DNA of 64,000 nt from Lunularia cruciata (taxonomy: Eukaryota; Streptophyta; Marchantiopsida; Lunulariales; Lunulariaceae): positions 54,888,291-54,952,290 of the forward strand of contig OX419755.1 in assembly GCA_948567375.1 (NCBI GenBank), in the 5' to 3' direction. Shown here piece after piece: positions 44,348 through 56,799 of the stretch; the first letter of the stretch is position 1, and the number at the start of each line of letters is the position of its first letter. A model generated the notes under the pieces. The model was not told where the DNA came from, searched no databases, and worked only from the letters and a program-made list of their open reading frames with translations. A program made the translations under genes and the position numbers.

Positions 44348-46680
44348 AAATCTTAGGGCTTGTTATAATTGTAGAGCTCATAAGCATTAGGCATCAAAGC
44401 CCAAGAAACAAATTGGTTACATGCCTTTATGTTTAAATTGCAAGGCATTGGTAAATGTTTTGCTTATTGGATTCCTTGTTGGTAAAAGATTAGATTTACA
44501 AGTACCTTCAGGCTTTCTCATACTTAGTAACAAATGGTTTTCTCCCATTGTAATTATATCCAAGACAAAGATAGCCAAAATCAGAGTTTTTCAGACTTCC
44601 ACAAATTGAATACAATTACTAAAAAGGATCATTACCCACTACAATCTACTAATGCAATTCTAATCACGTCATTTGCTATGCCTACTATAGCTTCTTAGAT
44701 GGTTTTTAAAGATACAAAGAGGTATTGATTTGTGAAGAAGATAAGGACAAGAACACCTTTATGATTGATTGGGCACATACACATATGATCAAACTAGTTG
44801 AAGACTACCTAAGGATAAAATAATAAGAGTTGGATTTTGTCATTTTGAAGATCAAATTGGTGAAAGAATTGGTTATGCAAGCTCTTGATTGGGAATGCAT
44901 TTTTCATGTGTATGCAAGTAAATCATTTGTGGCCATTAGAGTGATTCACAATTAGAAAGATGAGATAAGAAGGACTATCTCATATATAATACCCATAGAA
45001 AAATTTATATAACCTAGAGAAACTAGTATGTCATAGAGAATGAAGCTTTGGTCATGGTGTATGCTTGTAAGAAGTTTCAACATTATCTCTTGGGTATGAA
45101 TTTTTTTTATGTTGACCATTACTCCTTGCAACACTTGGTTAAGAAAGTACTTGGATGTATAGCTAGATAGATCATATTATTGCAAGAATTCACATTCACA
45201 TACACAACTAGGTGAGAAAATGTGCACTTCATAAGAATGTAGATTTCTTGTCACAACTAGAAACCAAAGACTAGGTTTATAACATGAATTGCAATTTTCC
45301 AAACAAAGAGTTGTTTCAATTAACACTCCCAAAGAGAACTTGTTATTTAGAAGAGTACCATTATTTATGAACAATGCAATGCCATGAAGGAATGGATGAA
45401 AAATAGCAAGTTTTTTTCCTCTACAAGAAAAGGTTTTACTAGTTGAAGAGTGGTATCTTATTCAAAATTGGAGTAGACAAAGTATTACAATACTATTTAG
45501 AATCATACAAAGTATGCAACATGATACAATCACTACATTTTTGAGCTTTGAGATGCCATTCCTCACTGAAAAAATGGTAAAGAAAATTCTTGAAAAACCA
45601 GCTATTAGTGGAAAACAATGTATAGAGATATGCATGAATATATAAAAAGGTGCAATACACATCAATAGATTGGGAAACCATTCTACCTTTTGTTCCATTT
45701 GATAAATGGGATATTAAATTCATTGAGAAATCCAACCAGCTACAAAGAACTGTGAGCCGGCCTGTCTCTCACTCAGGATGAACCTCTGATGGCTATTATG
45801 GTAGCGCACCATGGACTAAGAAGGCAAGGAACCCCAACTCCATCATACTCCTCCAAGGCTAACACTCCAAGACTCAAGACATTGCTCACTAGAGAACTCA
45901 ATGAGAGAGAGATAGTTGCAAATGAAAGGATGATGCGTACCTCCTCACCCCTTGTTTATATACTTGCAAAATAGTTACATACCAAAGTTACTAATTACCG
46001 GAGTAACTCAAGTTACTAGACTAAAAGTCAAGTCAAGTCAAAAAGTAGAAAGGAATATCCATTCACATGGGCATATTCCCCTAAGCATGTGGTCTTATCT
46101 TGACCCAACCACTAAGTCAAGGATTCCTTCACATGGGCTATCCTTGGACTAAAGAAGAATCCAAAACAAAAAGGCTTGCGGGCCCAAGAGTTCTCAACTC
46201 TTTCCTCAAAGCCAAACACCTAGGAATAATACCAAGTCAACACACTAAAATCCAAAATAGTGGTGCTCATCTTTTCTACTTCCTCTAAAGTAAGGTCTCA
46301 TCTATCTTAGCTATGACTAACTTTAGCTAACCATGACTAATATAGAACCATCCTTTATCTCTATATAAATAATATCTCTTAAGTACTTGTAATACCAAGC
46401 TAAATATCACAATACCACACACATGCACAAATGGGTGTTACAGAACATGCAAAGAAGATATATTGGTTTTTATGGACTACGCTACTATACTACTATGGTG
46501 AAAGCCAAAGCAATCGGCAAAGATGATTCAAAAACCATGATTAAAGCTTCCTTCAAAAATATCATTTTGTGCTATGGATTCCCTTGTTATTGGTGAGAGA
46601 TAGAGTGGCCCATTTTATTTAATGCTTTGATCAAAGAACTTATAAGTATTTTTAGATCAAGCATCAAATACTAATAATAA
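44348..46680 (+). pseudogene. Element H: Athila/Tat-like Ty3/gypsy pol remnant
   Basis: Plus-strand pieces in pol order. RT: YYSFLDGF and EEDKDKNTFMIDWAHTHM at about 44680-44790. RNase H: FHVYASKSFVAIR, TENEALVMVYACKKFQHYLLG, FFYVDHYSLQHLVKK and the relic IARxIILLQEFTFTY (about 44905-45200). Integrase core after 46443: EDILVFMDYATILLW, AKDDSKTMIKASFKNIILCYGFP and DRVAHFI. The RNase H wording (HYLLG, FYVDHxxLxxLV) is that of the non-chromodomain Athila/Tat group. A solo LTR3 splits the integrase. Stops are everywhere and the ends are undefined. Confidence 0.8.
45751..46442 (+). repeat. Solo LTR3, copy 2 (692 bp)
   Basis: TGTGAGCCGGCC to GGTGTTACA, flanked by GAAC on both sides (45747-45750 and 46443-46446). 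Has a single copy of the 77-bp unit that is doubled in copy 1. TATA-like CTATATAAATA at about 46361-46371. Confidence 0.9.
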
Positions 46681-47369
46681 TACAAGTAAGCAAGTATAGG
46701 ATACTCTCCTTTCTTTCTTAATAATATGCAAGGTCCACTTGTTCCAAATTCTCTTCTTACTCCACCACCATTTCATGTTCCTTGCACTTCTACCTTCTTG
46801 TATATGTTATCTATATATTTACACAAAGCCAAACCTCATCTCCTTGTAGCTCAAAATTGCCAAAAGAAACATAATAATTGACATAAGTCACCTTTCAGAA
46901 ACATGATAATGTCATGCTTCCTTTATAAACCTTCCTCTCTCTCTTGACAAAAATTTCATAAACTTGCTCAAAATTGGATTGTTCAACTTCATATCATTTA
47001 GATCATTTCTCCTATTCCCTTCAAACCTGCACTCCTAGTCATATGAAGATCCATCTTGTCTCTATATCTTGAAATTAAAATCCTTTGTTTATAATCCATC
47101 TTATTGTCCTACTTTTAAACAACCTCCTTTTCCTCCTACTCAAATCCACATTTATGACTATGAAGAATATAAAGTTGACCATATTCTTGCTCAAAGAGGC
47201 ATCCATTATGGCTACCAATAACAAATTGAATATGAGATCCTTTGGAAAGGTTATCCTCTTCATAATGCCACATAGGAACTTGTTCTCATCTTCAAAATTC
47301 TCAAGCTACCATATAAATTTTCAAAGATTCCATGGCAATGAGGATGTCATCACTAGCAAGGGTGAAATA
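46680..47369 (+). pseudogene. Element F: 3' end of a C/E-type chromovirus integrase
   Basis: Plus-strand text parallels C and E: GPLVPNSLLTPPPFHVPCTS near 46735, then KFHKLAQNWIVQLHII (GPY/F zone). Chromodomain pieces read EEYKVDHILAQRG and, in another frame, EYEILWKGYPLHNAT (about 47155-47275). The 5' part is missing and the segment directly follows element H. Several stops. Confidence 0.8.
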
Positions 47370-47691
47370 TGTTATAATATCAACTTATCAATATCAAGTT
47401 TGTAAAAGCTAGAAGCAAACATGAAGCTTCTTGGTAAGAAGCTTCTAGAAACTTTGCGAGAATTGAGTAGATTGTATGTTAAGTAAATGGGTAGCTTAAC
47501 TTGTACTCCAAGAAAGGCAAATTTTTGGATACTCTAGAAAGAAAACTCTTTAGAAGCTTCCCTTAGAGTCTCATCCTTGGTTTACCCATAAATACCAAAG
47601 CTTGTGCTCAACCCAAGCATTTGGAGTTTCACTCAATTGAGAGTTTTAGTTTGATTTTTCATTCTCCTATTTCTCTCCTTGGTCTATTATA
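47370..47691 (+). repeat. LTR of element F, shortened
   Basis: TGTTATAATATC to CTATTATA. It contains GAAnnTTCnnGAA (three perfect HSE units) near 47440 and shares GCATTTGGAGTTTCACTCAA with E's LTR. It is followed by GGTATAAACC, a possible primer-site relic. Confidence 0.7.
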
Positions 47692-50600
47692 GGTATAAAC
47701 CTTGGAGATAATCACTTATTGATATGTACAACAAAGAACTCATCTTGTTCCTTGGGTTCATCTTGTTAATTTCAATTGGTGCACCAAATGCATCTCTCCT
47801 TGGTTTTACTTCTATTGCATAATCTTTTCCAAGTCAAAAACACCTCTTCCAACTTGTTGCTTTTTTTTACATCTCTTTTGGACACCTTCATTTTCCTACA
47901 ACAACAAGGATACTTTCTTCCATAATTTAATAACATACTCTAAATCTTTGAGACATCTTTCAACTTCTAGATTCTTATTAGTATTAGGACTCACTTCTTG
48001 CAAATGAGTCATGTAGGTTTTGAGATACATAAGTATCTTAGCAGATCTTGGATGAACATTGTAGGATGAGAGGAAAATAATTCAAAAATTCCTAGTTGAG
48101 CATGGGAATTGAACCAAGGAAGCATCTTGAGCAAAGTGGACTCTCATCAAGACTTGTACTTGTAGTGGATTGGGTAGCCTCATGGAACAAGTAACCTTAT
48201 AGATTGAAACTAAGAGGTGAACCAAGTGGTAGATTTGATAGCTAACCTCAATGCTCCATTTCAAGAGTCCTTAAGTGTATTAGGTCCATTGTCTAAGTAT
48301 ACACACAATTTAGAAGCTTTGGTTTTGATGCTAAAATTCTTTTGATTTCTTGACCTTTGTTAGTAGTAGCTTTTGGTTTCTTGAGCTTTTTTATGTGATC
48401 ATCTTATTATTTTTTGTAAGTGTTCCTTAATTAAAATGTACCAATTCATATTTATTGCATAGACAAAAATCAACCATAGCCTTATGTACTTACTCACCAA
48501 TTGGTATCTTTATAGAAAGCTTGATCTTCAAATCAAGTTCTTTCTTTCTTGTATATGAAGGACCATCCATTAGGAGTAAAGGCTTATTACTTGAATGTTT
48601 TTCCTCATGTAAAATGAAAATGAAATAAGATTTTAGGTAGAAATCAACTAATTATGCTCTAAAATTTGCAACTTCTTGAATAAAAGAAGGTACATATTTC
48701 AAAGTCTTTACATTGTGGGTTTTAGCTATGGATATCAATTGAACTATGCTAGTGATATCCTCACTCATTAGAGCTCTATGATTTTTGGAAAGAATGAATT
48801 TCATATGGATGGCCAATCATGAGAAATGCCACCTTTATGGTTCAAAAAAATACCTCTTGGTATAGGCTCACTTTTCAATTCCATCTCAGCCCAATTACTT
48901 TGATACTAAATTATCCTCTTTAATCTCTTTTATCATTAGCATCCTATGGTCAAATTCTTCAAATTTTGAATTTTTATTTTGAGTATCATTTTCATTAATG
49001 ACTCTCCTTGTACTATGAGCCTATTAGAAAAATTTTATTCTACAAACCATAATTTTTTAATTTATTTGAAAGTCTACTTGAATCCTATCCTAATCTTGTA
49101 GTATTTTTTCTTCATGGTCACTCTTATCTTTGCTCCTCTTCCTGAAATTTATATCATTATGTTGTCTCTTCAATTTCTTATGTCATTATCACATCTCACT
49201 TTCCATTTTCCAAATTTCTCCATTTTCATTAAAATTTGAATTCTGATTAGTCACCCACCACACAAGAAGATAATTTCAAAGATTTTAGTTACTAAAAGTA
49301 TATTCAAGAAGAGAAGGATTCTAGAGTACCATTTTTGTTTTTCATATCATAGCATTTCTATAGATCTCAATTCATTATAAAGGACTCAATAAAATCTTGA
49401 AGATATTTTTTTCTCCTTCAATATAGTAATATAAAGTTAAATGTAATTATGTGGAAAAGCTTCTTTTGGAGATTTGTATCACAATCTACTTATGCCACAA
49501 ATTGCAAATTTATTGCTTGTTGAGAAAATCCAAATGATAAAAGGAATTACCAATAACCTTTTGAAACTTGATTTTTAGGAGAGCATTAAAAGTGCAATTG
49601 CAAACCTTATTGTACTCTTCTATATTTTCACTCTTTAATTGCATAAAGATGGATCCAATTAGCCATTTTACCATTTATCACCCAAAAGATCAAGGAGATG
49701 AAGAGCCACAAATGTCAGGAATTAAGTATAGGAAGTATTAACCGTATATATTGTGCAGATTTCAGATTTGAGGAATTCTATGAACTACAAATTCAAGAGC
49801 TGGTCTTCTTTGTTGCTTGCATTTCCTTCATACCAATCTTAGAATAATGCAATTCTTAAACATATGATCTTTTAATTGCATCCCAACAGTATAATTATGG
49901 AATCATACTCCAAAATTAAAATTTTAGAGTTGCTCTTTTTTCACTCTCATTATTTATTCTTCAATTGTTTTTATATTTTTCCAAGATTTCAAACAAATTG
50001 GATATGTTATAATGTCATAAGTAGTTTTGAGGTAGGTTAAAGACATCCAATTGAGCTCAAAAAAGCCCTTTAAGATCTTCATGGATATCTTGTAGAAATA
50101 AAAATTAAACTTAATATTCATAACAAAGGGACTCACTACCATCGTATCTTCCCTTGGATACCTTTTTGAAGGAATACAAGAGACTCTTGAAAAGACTAAG
50201 AGCAGTAGGTGTGTCAAAGCATAATTGGTGGAAGCTATCTAAAGAATGAAGGATTTAAGATTTATGAGATCCTCCAAAAGCTATTAAAGAAGGAGAACTA
50301 TCTTCATAAGAACAATCACAACCTCAACAAGAGGATGGATCTATCTGATATTTGGATTTTGTACAGAGTTAAAGGGGGAAGTTACAAAGAAGGTACTCCA
50401 TACTTCAAGTCCAAGTGACATATAGAGGTAAAAGAGGAATTGGTGAAGGAATAGGGTTTAAGAGGGCAAGAGGTATTCTGGATTTATACCAATTTCCTTT
50501 GAGGAACCAACCTCAAAATCAACTCATCAACCACCTCAAAATTGGGAGGAAATATTTATGATACTTTATGTTTATGAAAGGCTACTCATAAAACTGTCAA

Positions 50601-52389
50601 TATAAATATTATGAATTATAAATATAAGTATTATGAAGAACTCCATCCATCATATTTCCAAAGGATAGATTCTTGTGTTGTAGCTCATATGTGTGAAAAT
50701 GTTACTAAAAATTCTCCACTTGTAGGTGTTTACAATCCAACATTTGCATCTTAGATCTTACCTATCTTGGATTGCCAATTGGACCAAGTTTAATTTTTAT
50801 GGGTGGTTCAAGTTCATTGCCACAATTTTTGAATCTCTACTAGAAAAATCTGCTATCTAGTTGAGTAAATTTGAGAATTGGAGAACAAATAATGTTATTC
50901 TTGTCAACCATTGATGCTCTTGTCTTTTACAACATACAAGGTTTTTGGATTTTATGAGAACCAATAATGACTAATCATCCCAACCATTAAAATAGTACTA
51001 CTTACTTGATTTTCCCTTGATTTGATCAAGGGTGAAGTAAGTATTAAGGCAAATCCTTTGGAATTGAAAATCAAGCTCATTTTTTTGCTAGCTTTAATTT
51101 AATATAAAAATTTATTTCAGTTCAACCTACAACTTTGATTAATAATGGGACTAAAGAGTTTACAACAAACAGAAAGAAGTGCCTCACTACCACAAAGATG
51201 AGACAATGCAAAATCCAAGTTCTTGCACTTTGACATTCTGAACAACAACTCAAAATTGATATCACTAACTCCAAAGAGAGAGGAGTAAATTGAGTTATTG
51301 AATCAGATATTATCATGGACTTTTAAGTTTTGGACTTATTGCTTGAGTTGTATACTAAAATTTTAGTTAATTTATTGCTCTATGTCCAAATAGAAAGACA
51401 TACAACTTTATGCTAGTTTTTTCAATCTACTTGTACAAGCAAATAACCATATGAAGATGTAGGTTAGGGATTATGACAAAAAAATCTACACATGGAGCTC
51501 GATTACAAGTAAATTTAGGTTAGGCTTAGTTAAAGAAGGGGTTTTTGCAAGCAGTTTTTAATGTGAAAATGATGAAAGTCAAATTCATTTTCATAATACT
51601 CATTGGATCTTGCAAATATCTTCTCCCAACACATTGAAATGGTTGACAAAGCCAATCTTAATGATAATGGTAAGGAACTATATGAATTCAACTTGCTAAG
51701 AAGCGAACACCAAGTAGATTGTGGAGAGAATTGCAAAGGAGGTGGTACTTATCCTCCTTCTACCATAATTCTCTAATAGATTTGAGTGATAATGATGAAA
51801 ATGAGAAGATTGTGCTCATTAAAGCTAGCATCATATCATCATTATTTGTGAAAATAGTCACAAAAAAATACAAGAGATATATCCAATAATAACACCTCAA
51901 GTTAGTGAGGATATTCTTGTAGCATAAAAAGAGAAACAATAGCAAACATGATCCGACCCTATCATCCCATCAAACAAGGTTTAACTCTTTTGTTTATTAT
52001 TTCATTGAAAGTAGATTAAATTTTATCCATTTAAAAACAAAATATGTTTATTATAATATACATATACCTATTATAATATTATTTATATATTATGTATATT
52101 ACTTAGTACCTTGTAGGATTAATGATCCTTTAGGAGTTTTTCATGGTTGAAATCAATTTCAAATTTTAAATTTGTGATTTAAAAGCACTCTTCATTGAAA
52201 CTCATTGCTACAAAAAGGAGGAAAAAGTAAATAAAAGACTTGAAATGAAATAACAATTACTATTTGACTATGTGAAATATCTTGTTCATTAAGCATCCAA
52301 ATGTGCAAATGATGTTGTGTAGTTCATCTTTTCTAAACATAAACTTATCTAGATAGAAAAGTACAAAGAAAATCACTAATGCAAGAAGA
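47692..52389. other. A+T-rich region with weak minus-strand coding traces, no gene called
   Basis: Around 48080-49260 the minus strand reads recurrent coding-like text (NHRALMSEDITSIVQLI, NVKTLKYVPSFIQEVANF, LDLKIKLSIKIPIGE) interrupted by stops. On the plus strand 50209-50560 reads KNNHNLNKRMDLSDIW and ARGILDLYQFPLRNQPQNQ. I recognise none of it. It could be further U-type or other retroelement sequence. Nothing else is supported. Confidence 0.4.
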
Positions 52390-52960
52390 TACAAGTCCAA
52401 AGAAATCTAGAAAGTGATGTTTCAACTTAAAGGTACTAACTCTCTTCAAAGGATTTGAAGAGATATTCCAAAGGTGCATGTACTACCCTTCTACTTCAAA
52501 GGCACACATCTTCAAAAGGCTTCTTCTCTTGCTGAAGATCTTATTGACACTCGGATTGCAAAGACATATGTTCTACCTTTCATTCCAAAGGTATTTTCTT
52601 CCAAAGAATTCAACATCTTCCCAAATGTTGCTTCATTTGGCTTGAGCATTTTGGTTACTGCTACTATAGCACACTAAAGTCCCATCAAGGTATTTTTTTT
52701 CAAATGATTTCAAATATGCTAAGGATCAAATACACAAAGCACCTAGCAACACTCTTTGCAAAGATTCACCGTTGCACAAATACAAATAAATCACTCTTGA
52801 CAAGGAATTAAGAAAGTGACAAAGAGCCAAGTGCTCTTTCACTTTATTTTCTGCACACTTTGATTGAACAACAAAGTAATTTGCATGTAAAGCTGAAATA
52901 CTAGGCCACTTGGGAGTTACAAAAGCTAAGGAAAATTTCTAGTGCCAAGTTCTTGAAAAT
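52390..52960 (-). repeat. LTR4-type repeat, copy 3
   Basis: Shares with 38236-39190 a run of 'CAAAGGCA', 'CAAAGATTCACC', 'GACAAAGAGC' and 'CTCTTTCACTTTATT' in order. The ends are uncertain. Degraded minus-strand coding (53023-53229) lies to its right. Confidence 0.45.
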
Positions 52961-55900
52961 TAGAGAGAAAACTACTTCCTCCACTTGCCTATGGAAAATG
53001 TTAGTGCTCTGACTCCTTATCTTCACATGCTAGGACTCTTTGCTATTTTAAATTTCCTACAATCTAGAAAACTTTTTGTTTTTTGCTTTATAATACTCTT
53101 ATTTGCACAATTCATTGCTACTCTTTGGGTAATTGACATTGTTTCAAAGAACCTATTCCAAAGAATGCTCCCAAATAAAGAAACGTTTGGGGTATTGTTA
53201 TGTTCATAACTTCTCCTATAGAACTCCAATCAAGGCCATCTTGGACTCAATTGAAAGCTCTTGCAAAGAAAATTCAAGCGAAGTCAAGAACACTTGTGAC
53301 AACAAGGATTTACTCCACCAAATATTTTCCCCCTTGAACTCTAAAACTCTTGGGAATCCAAAAACTTCAAATGCTCATAACTTTGGCTAAGACCTCCAAA
53401 TGTTGCATGATTTTAGGATCTTTATGTGGACTCATGAACTCTCCAAGAATATCAAAGAACAACACAAAGTTTTCCATTTCATAAATTTTTCACATTCCAT
53501 TTCAACAAAAGTACTATCCTTGTGCATTATTCCAAGAGACTAGGAAAATAGTTTAGGTCTAAACTTATATTCATCAAACACATTTTGGGAACTTTCCCTT
53601 CAATAATCCTTTATATACTCTAATAATAGATTCAAACCTAGAAACATAAGTTTCTAATTCAAATAATTTAGTCTTATCTAGCTAAGAATCTTATATGATA
53701 GGAAAACTATTTTAGTTTTGCTCTCACTTTTGGGCCTTATCTTAAATCTCTTGTATGTTATTCTTTGATCTTTTATGCACAATCCATTATTTTATGCAAG
53801 ATTCAAGTTAATGAAGAATATATGTTATAAATACACCAAGAGAGTGACTATCAAAATATGATAGGACTAGACAAGGGACTATATTTACAAATAACTAGAT
53901 CTGAAAAGGATTTATTAGTCCTTGTGCATAATAGTTTATTCATGCTAGTCCTCTGGTTGATGAAGAATATAGCTTATGGAATTACTGAAGAAGTTTTTCC
54001 ACAGGAATGATTCTTATCAATATCTTGTGCACTAGACAAAGATTTAATATTGACAAATAACTAGAGCTAAAGAGAATTTATTAGTCTTTCTGCCCATGTT
54101 TTCAAATATGGAATACATATACAATAACATTGAGCTAAAGCCTTAGAAATGGAATACAATAACAGCCCTCTAAATGAAATTGACTTTCATAGATCACCAT
54201 TTATCTCCCAAATATTTGTAATAAAATTTAGCTAAATTGTTGCTTGTAATTTGGCAATTGAAAATACCAACTTATGCCAAGAGTTTTACACTCATTTTGT
54301 TTCTCCTCCTCTTTCAATTGATTTTGAAAGCTTACTATTTGTATTTTATTTTACTACTGTTTATACTACTATTTATATTTTATTTATTCGAATTGCTACA
54401 GTTAAGTCAAAACTTTTGGATTTTTTATCACCTTAGAATGTTATACATATGCAGAGAGAGGTATGATTTTAGGATCGCAGTTTTGTTCTAGTTGCAGGTT
54501 TTATTTGTACATATGCATGCGGAGACACCAAAATACACTTTGAAAATAATACATTTGTTCTATTTTCTGATTTTTTTTGTCTAGAAAATTAACCTAAATG
54601 GTTTTATGAACCTTTTTGGTCTTTTATTCTATGCATGTGGTTCTGTAGCCTCAAGTAATATATATATTACTCATCGTCTTAATTAGATTGAATTTTTTTC
54701 ACTACTCTTTTTATTTGAAAATATTTAATTCCATTTACACTAAAAGTTCCACTTCAAGAAAACTTAAGGGTGATTCTCTATTTGGACTATTGAAATAGTC
54801 ATGTAATCTTATTCATTATACCGCTAGATAAAATGTAATAATTTTTTTATGAATATATTACATTAAAAATCATATAGGAATTTCTCAAAAATATAAAAAA
54901 TCATAGTTTTATACATATTTTTAGAATATCAAGTTAATTATAATTTTGATATTATTTTTATGGATGCCATGGTACTTAAAAGTAAAAGATAATATAGCTC
55001 ACTTAATTTTGTTAGTTTCCATATTAGATGTAATATATTCATATTATAGTATTATATCTATCAACTATACTAACCACATTATATCACATACACTTGATTT
55101 CTTGTATATCAAGAAAGATGGTGGAAAGTTAAGTTCTCAATCTCATATAAAATCTTGAGGTTTTAATTATTTATAGTAAATAAGTCAAAATTATCTATGA
55201 GTGCCTAACTATCCCATTGATTAGTCATAGTTTAGACTTGTTTATTTATTTAGATAGGAAGGATACCTATTTCATATATAAATTATTTTTAAATACACCT
55301 TGATGTATATATAGCTAAAAATTATCAACAACAAATATCAAGTTCAAGTCCCACTCACAAATTTCTTGAAGAAGATAGAAAGAGTTAAAACTATAAAGAA
55401 AATATGATGATAGATAGAACATTGAATAACAAGTTAAATTATGAATAACACACATGATTTTATGTATTGATTACGTATATCTAGTGATATATTTCATGTA
55501 TCAAAATCCTTGTTCTTTAACATTCATAAATCAAAATTCTAAAACATAATAAACATTTCTACAAAAGAACATAATGAATATTATTTTAGATGGAAAATAG
55601 TAGTTTTCTAATCTAAGAAACTATATAATACCATTCCAAAAAAATTTCCAACAAATTATCTACCAAGATGCCACAAGTAGGTCACATTAAAAGTATTCAT
55701 ATTTTTAATGAATAATATAAAAGATCTTATCCAAAATACATCAATAATTTTATTTTTCTAATGAGAGATGCAAACGTAATTATTTTAGAAAGTTAGAAAA
55801 GAGTTTATTTATTACACATTCTTTTGATTTATTTGCAGTTCAATATAACCCATTAGGAATAAATTTCCATAAACCATATCTTCCTCCAATTAAGGTGATA

Positions 55901-56790
55901 TTCAACATAATCTTGCACAATTTTATGCAACAACAATTCAAGATAATTATGTAGAGATTGAAATGTAATTATTTTGGATTCACTTAGAGAGAATATATCA
56001 TATCTATGGGATATTATATCATTATAGTAGTACTAGATAAAATGTAATAAATTTTTTTTATTAATATGAACTTAGATCATAATCTAATATAATATATTTA
56101 TTAATTTGAACTTAGATCATAATATAGTAATTAAATTCTCAAAAAAAAAACCTTAAAATTGAAGTTTTTAATATGTTTTTAGAACATCAAGTTAATTTTA
56201 AGATCTTTTGATATTAACTTTAAAACTTATTAGTATTATTATTTTTATTATTTAATATAAAGAACAGAAATAATCCACCAACAACAAAGGACCTCAAATA
56301 TGGTATCGTGTTCCCTATGTAAAATATCAACGATCATTGATATTTGGTTTTTAGAACAACATACTGTATTTGAGGCCTTGTATTTGGTACTATACCCACA
56401 TTCAACTAGCTAAAGATTCAAGAGAGGGCAAACAAAAGGTTACTGTGGGTTTGATAGTTTAAGAGAATTGTATGTACATGATTCTATAATTTCCTCCATT
56501 GTTCATTAACTCCATTCATGGTTTCAACATGCTGAAACTATACAAAACATATAAATATATATGTAATCCCTACACCTCTAATAAAACACCCTATATGGAT
56601 TATACATGAAACTGGTCACATAAAAAATTTCTATTGTATGTTTGTACATACCCATCATAACTCCAAAACAAACCTACTAAAATGGTTATTAGCTAGAGGA
56701 AATAGTACTTAAGAAGAAAATGGATACCATCTAAATAGCCATACATGACATCATACAATTTTGTGACTATGGAGGTCATTGCCTATGTCT
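52961..56790. other. A+T-rich DNA without a supported gene
   Basis: Short frames only. From about 54600 on the composition is very A+T-rich, with many poly-A/T runs and no domain text on either strand. 52961-53550 may be decayed U coding sequence. Confidence 0.5.
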
Positions 56791-56799
56791 ATACAACCC

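Noticed and set aside
52474-52677. 67-codon plus-strand frame
   Set aside because: Falls inside the LTR4-type repeat; not kept in the other copies.
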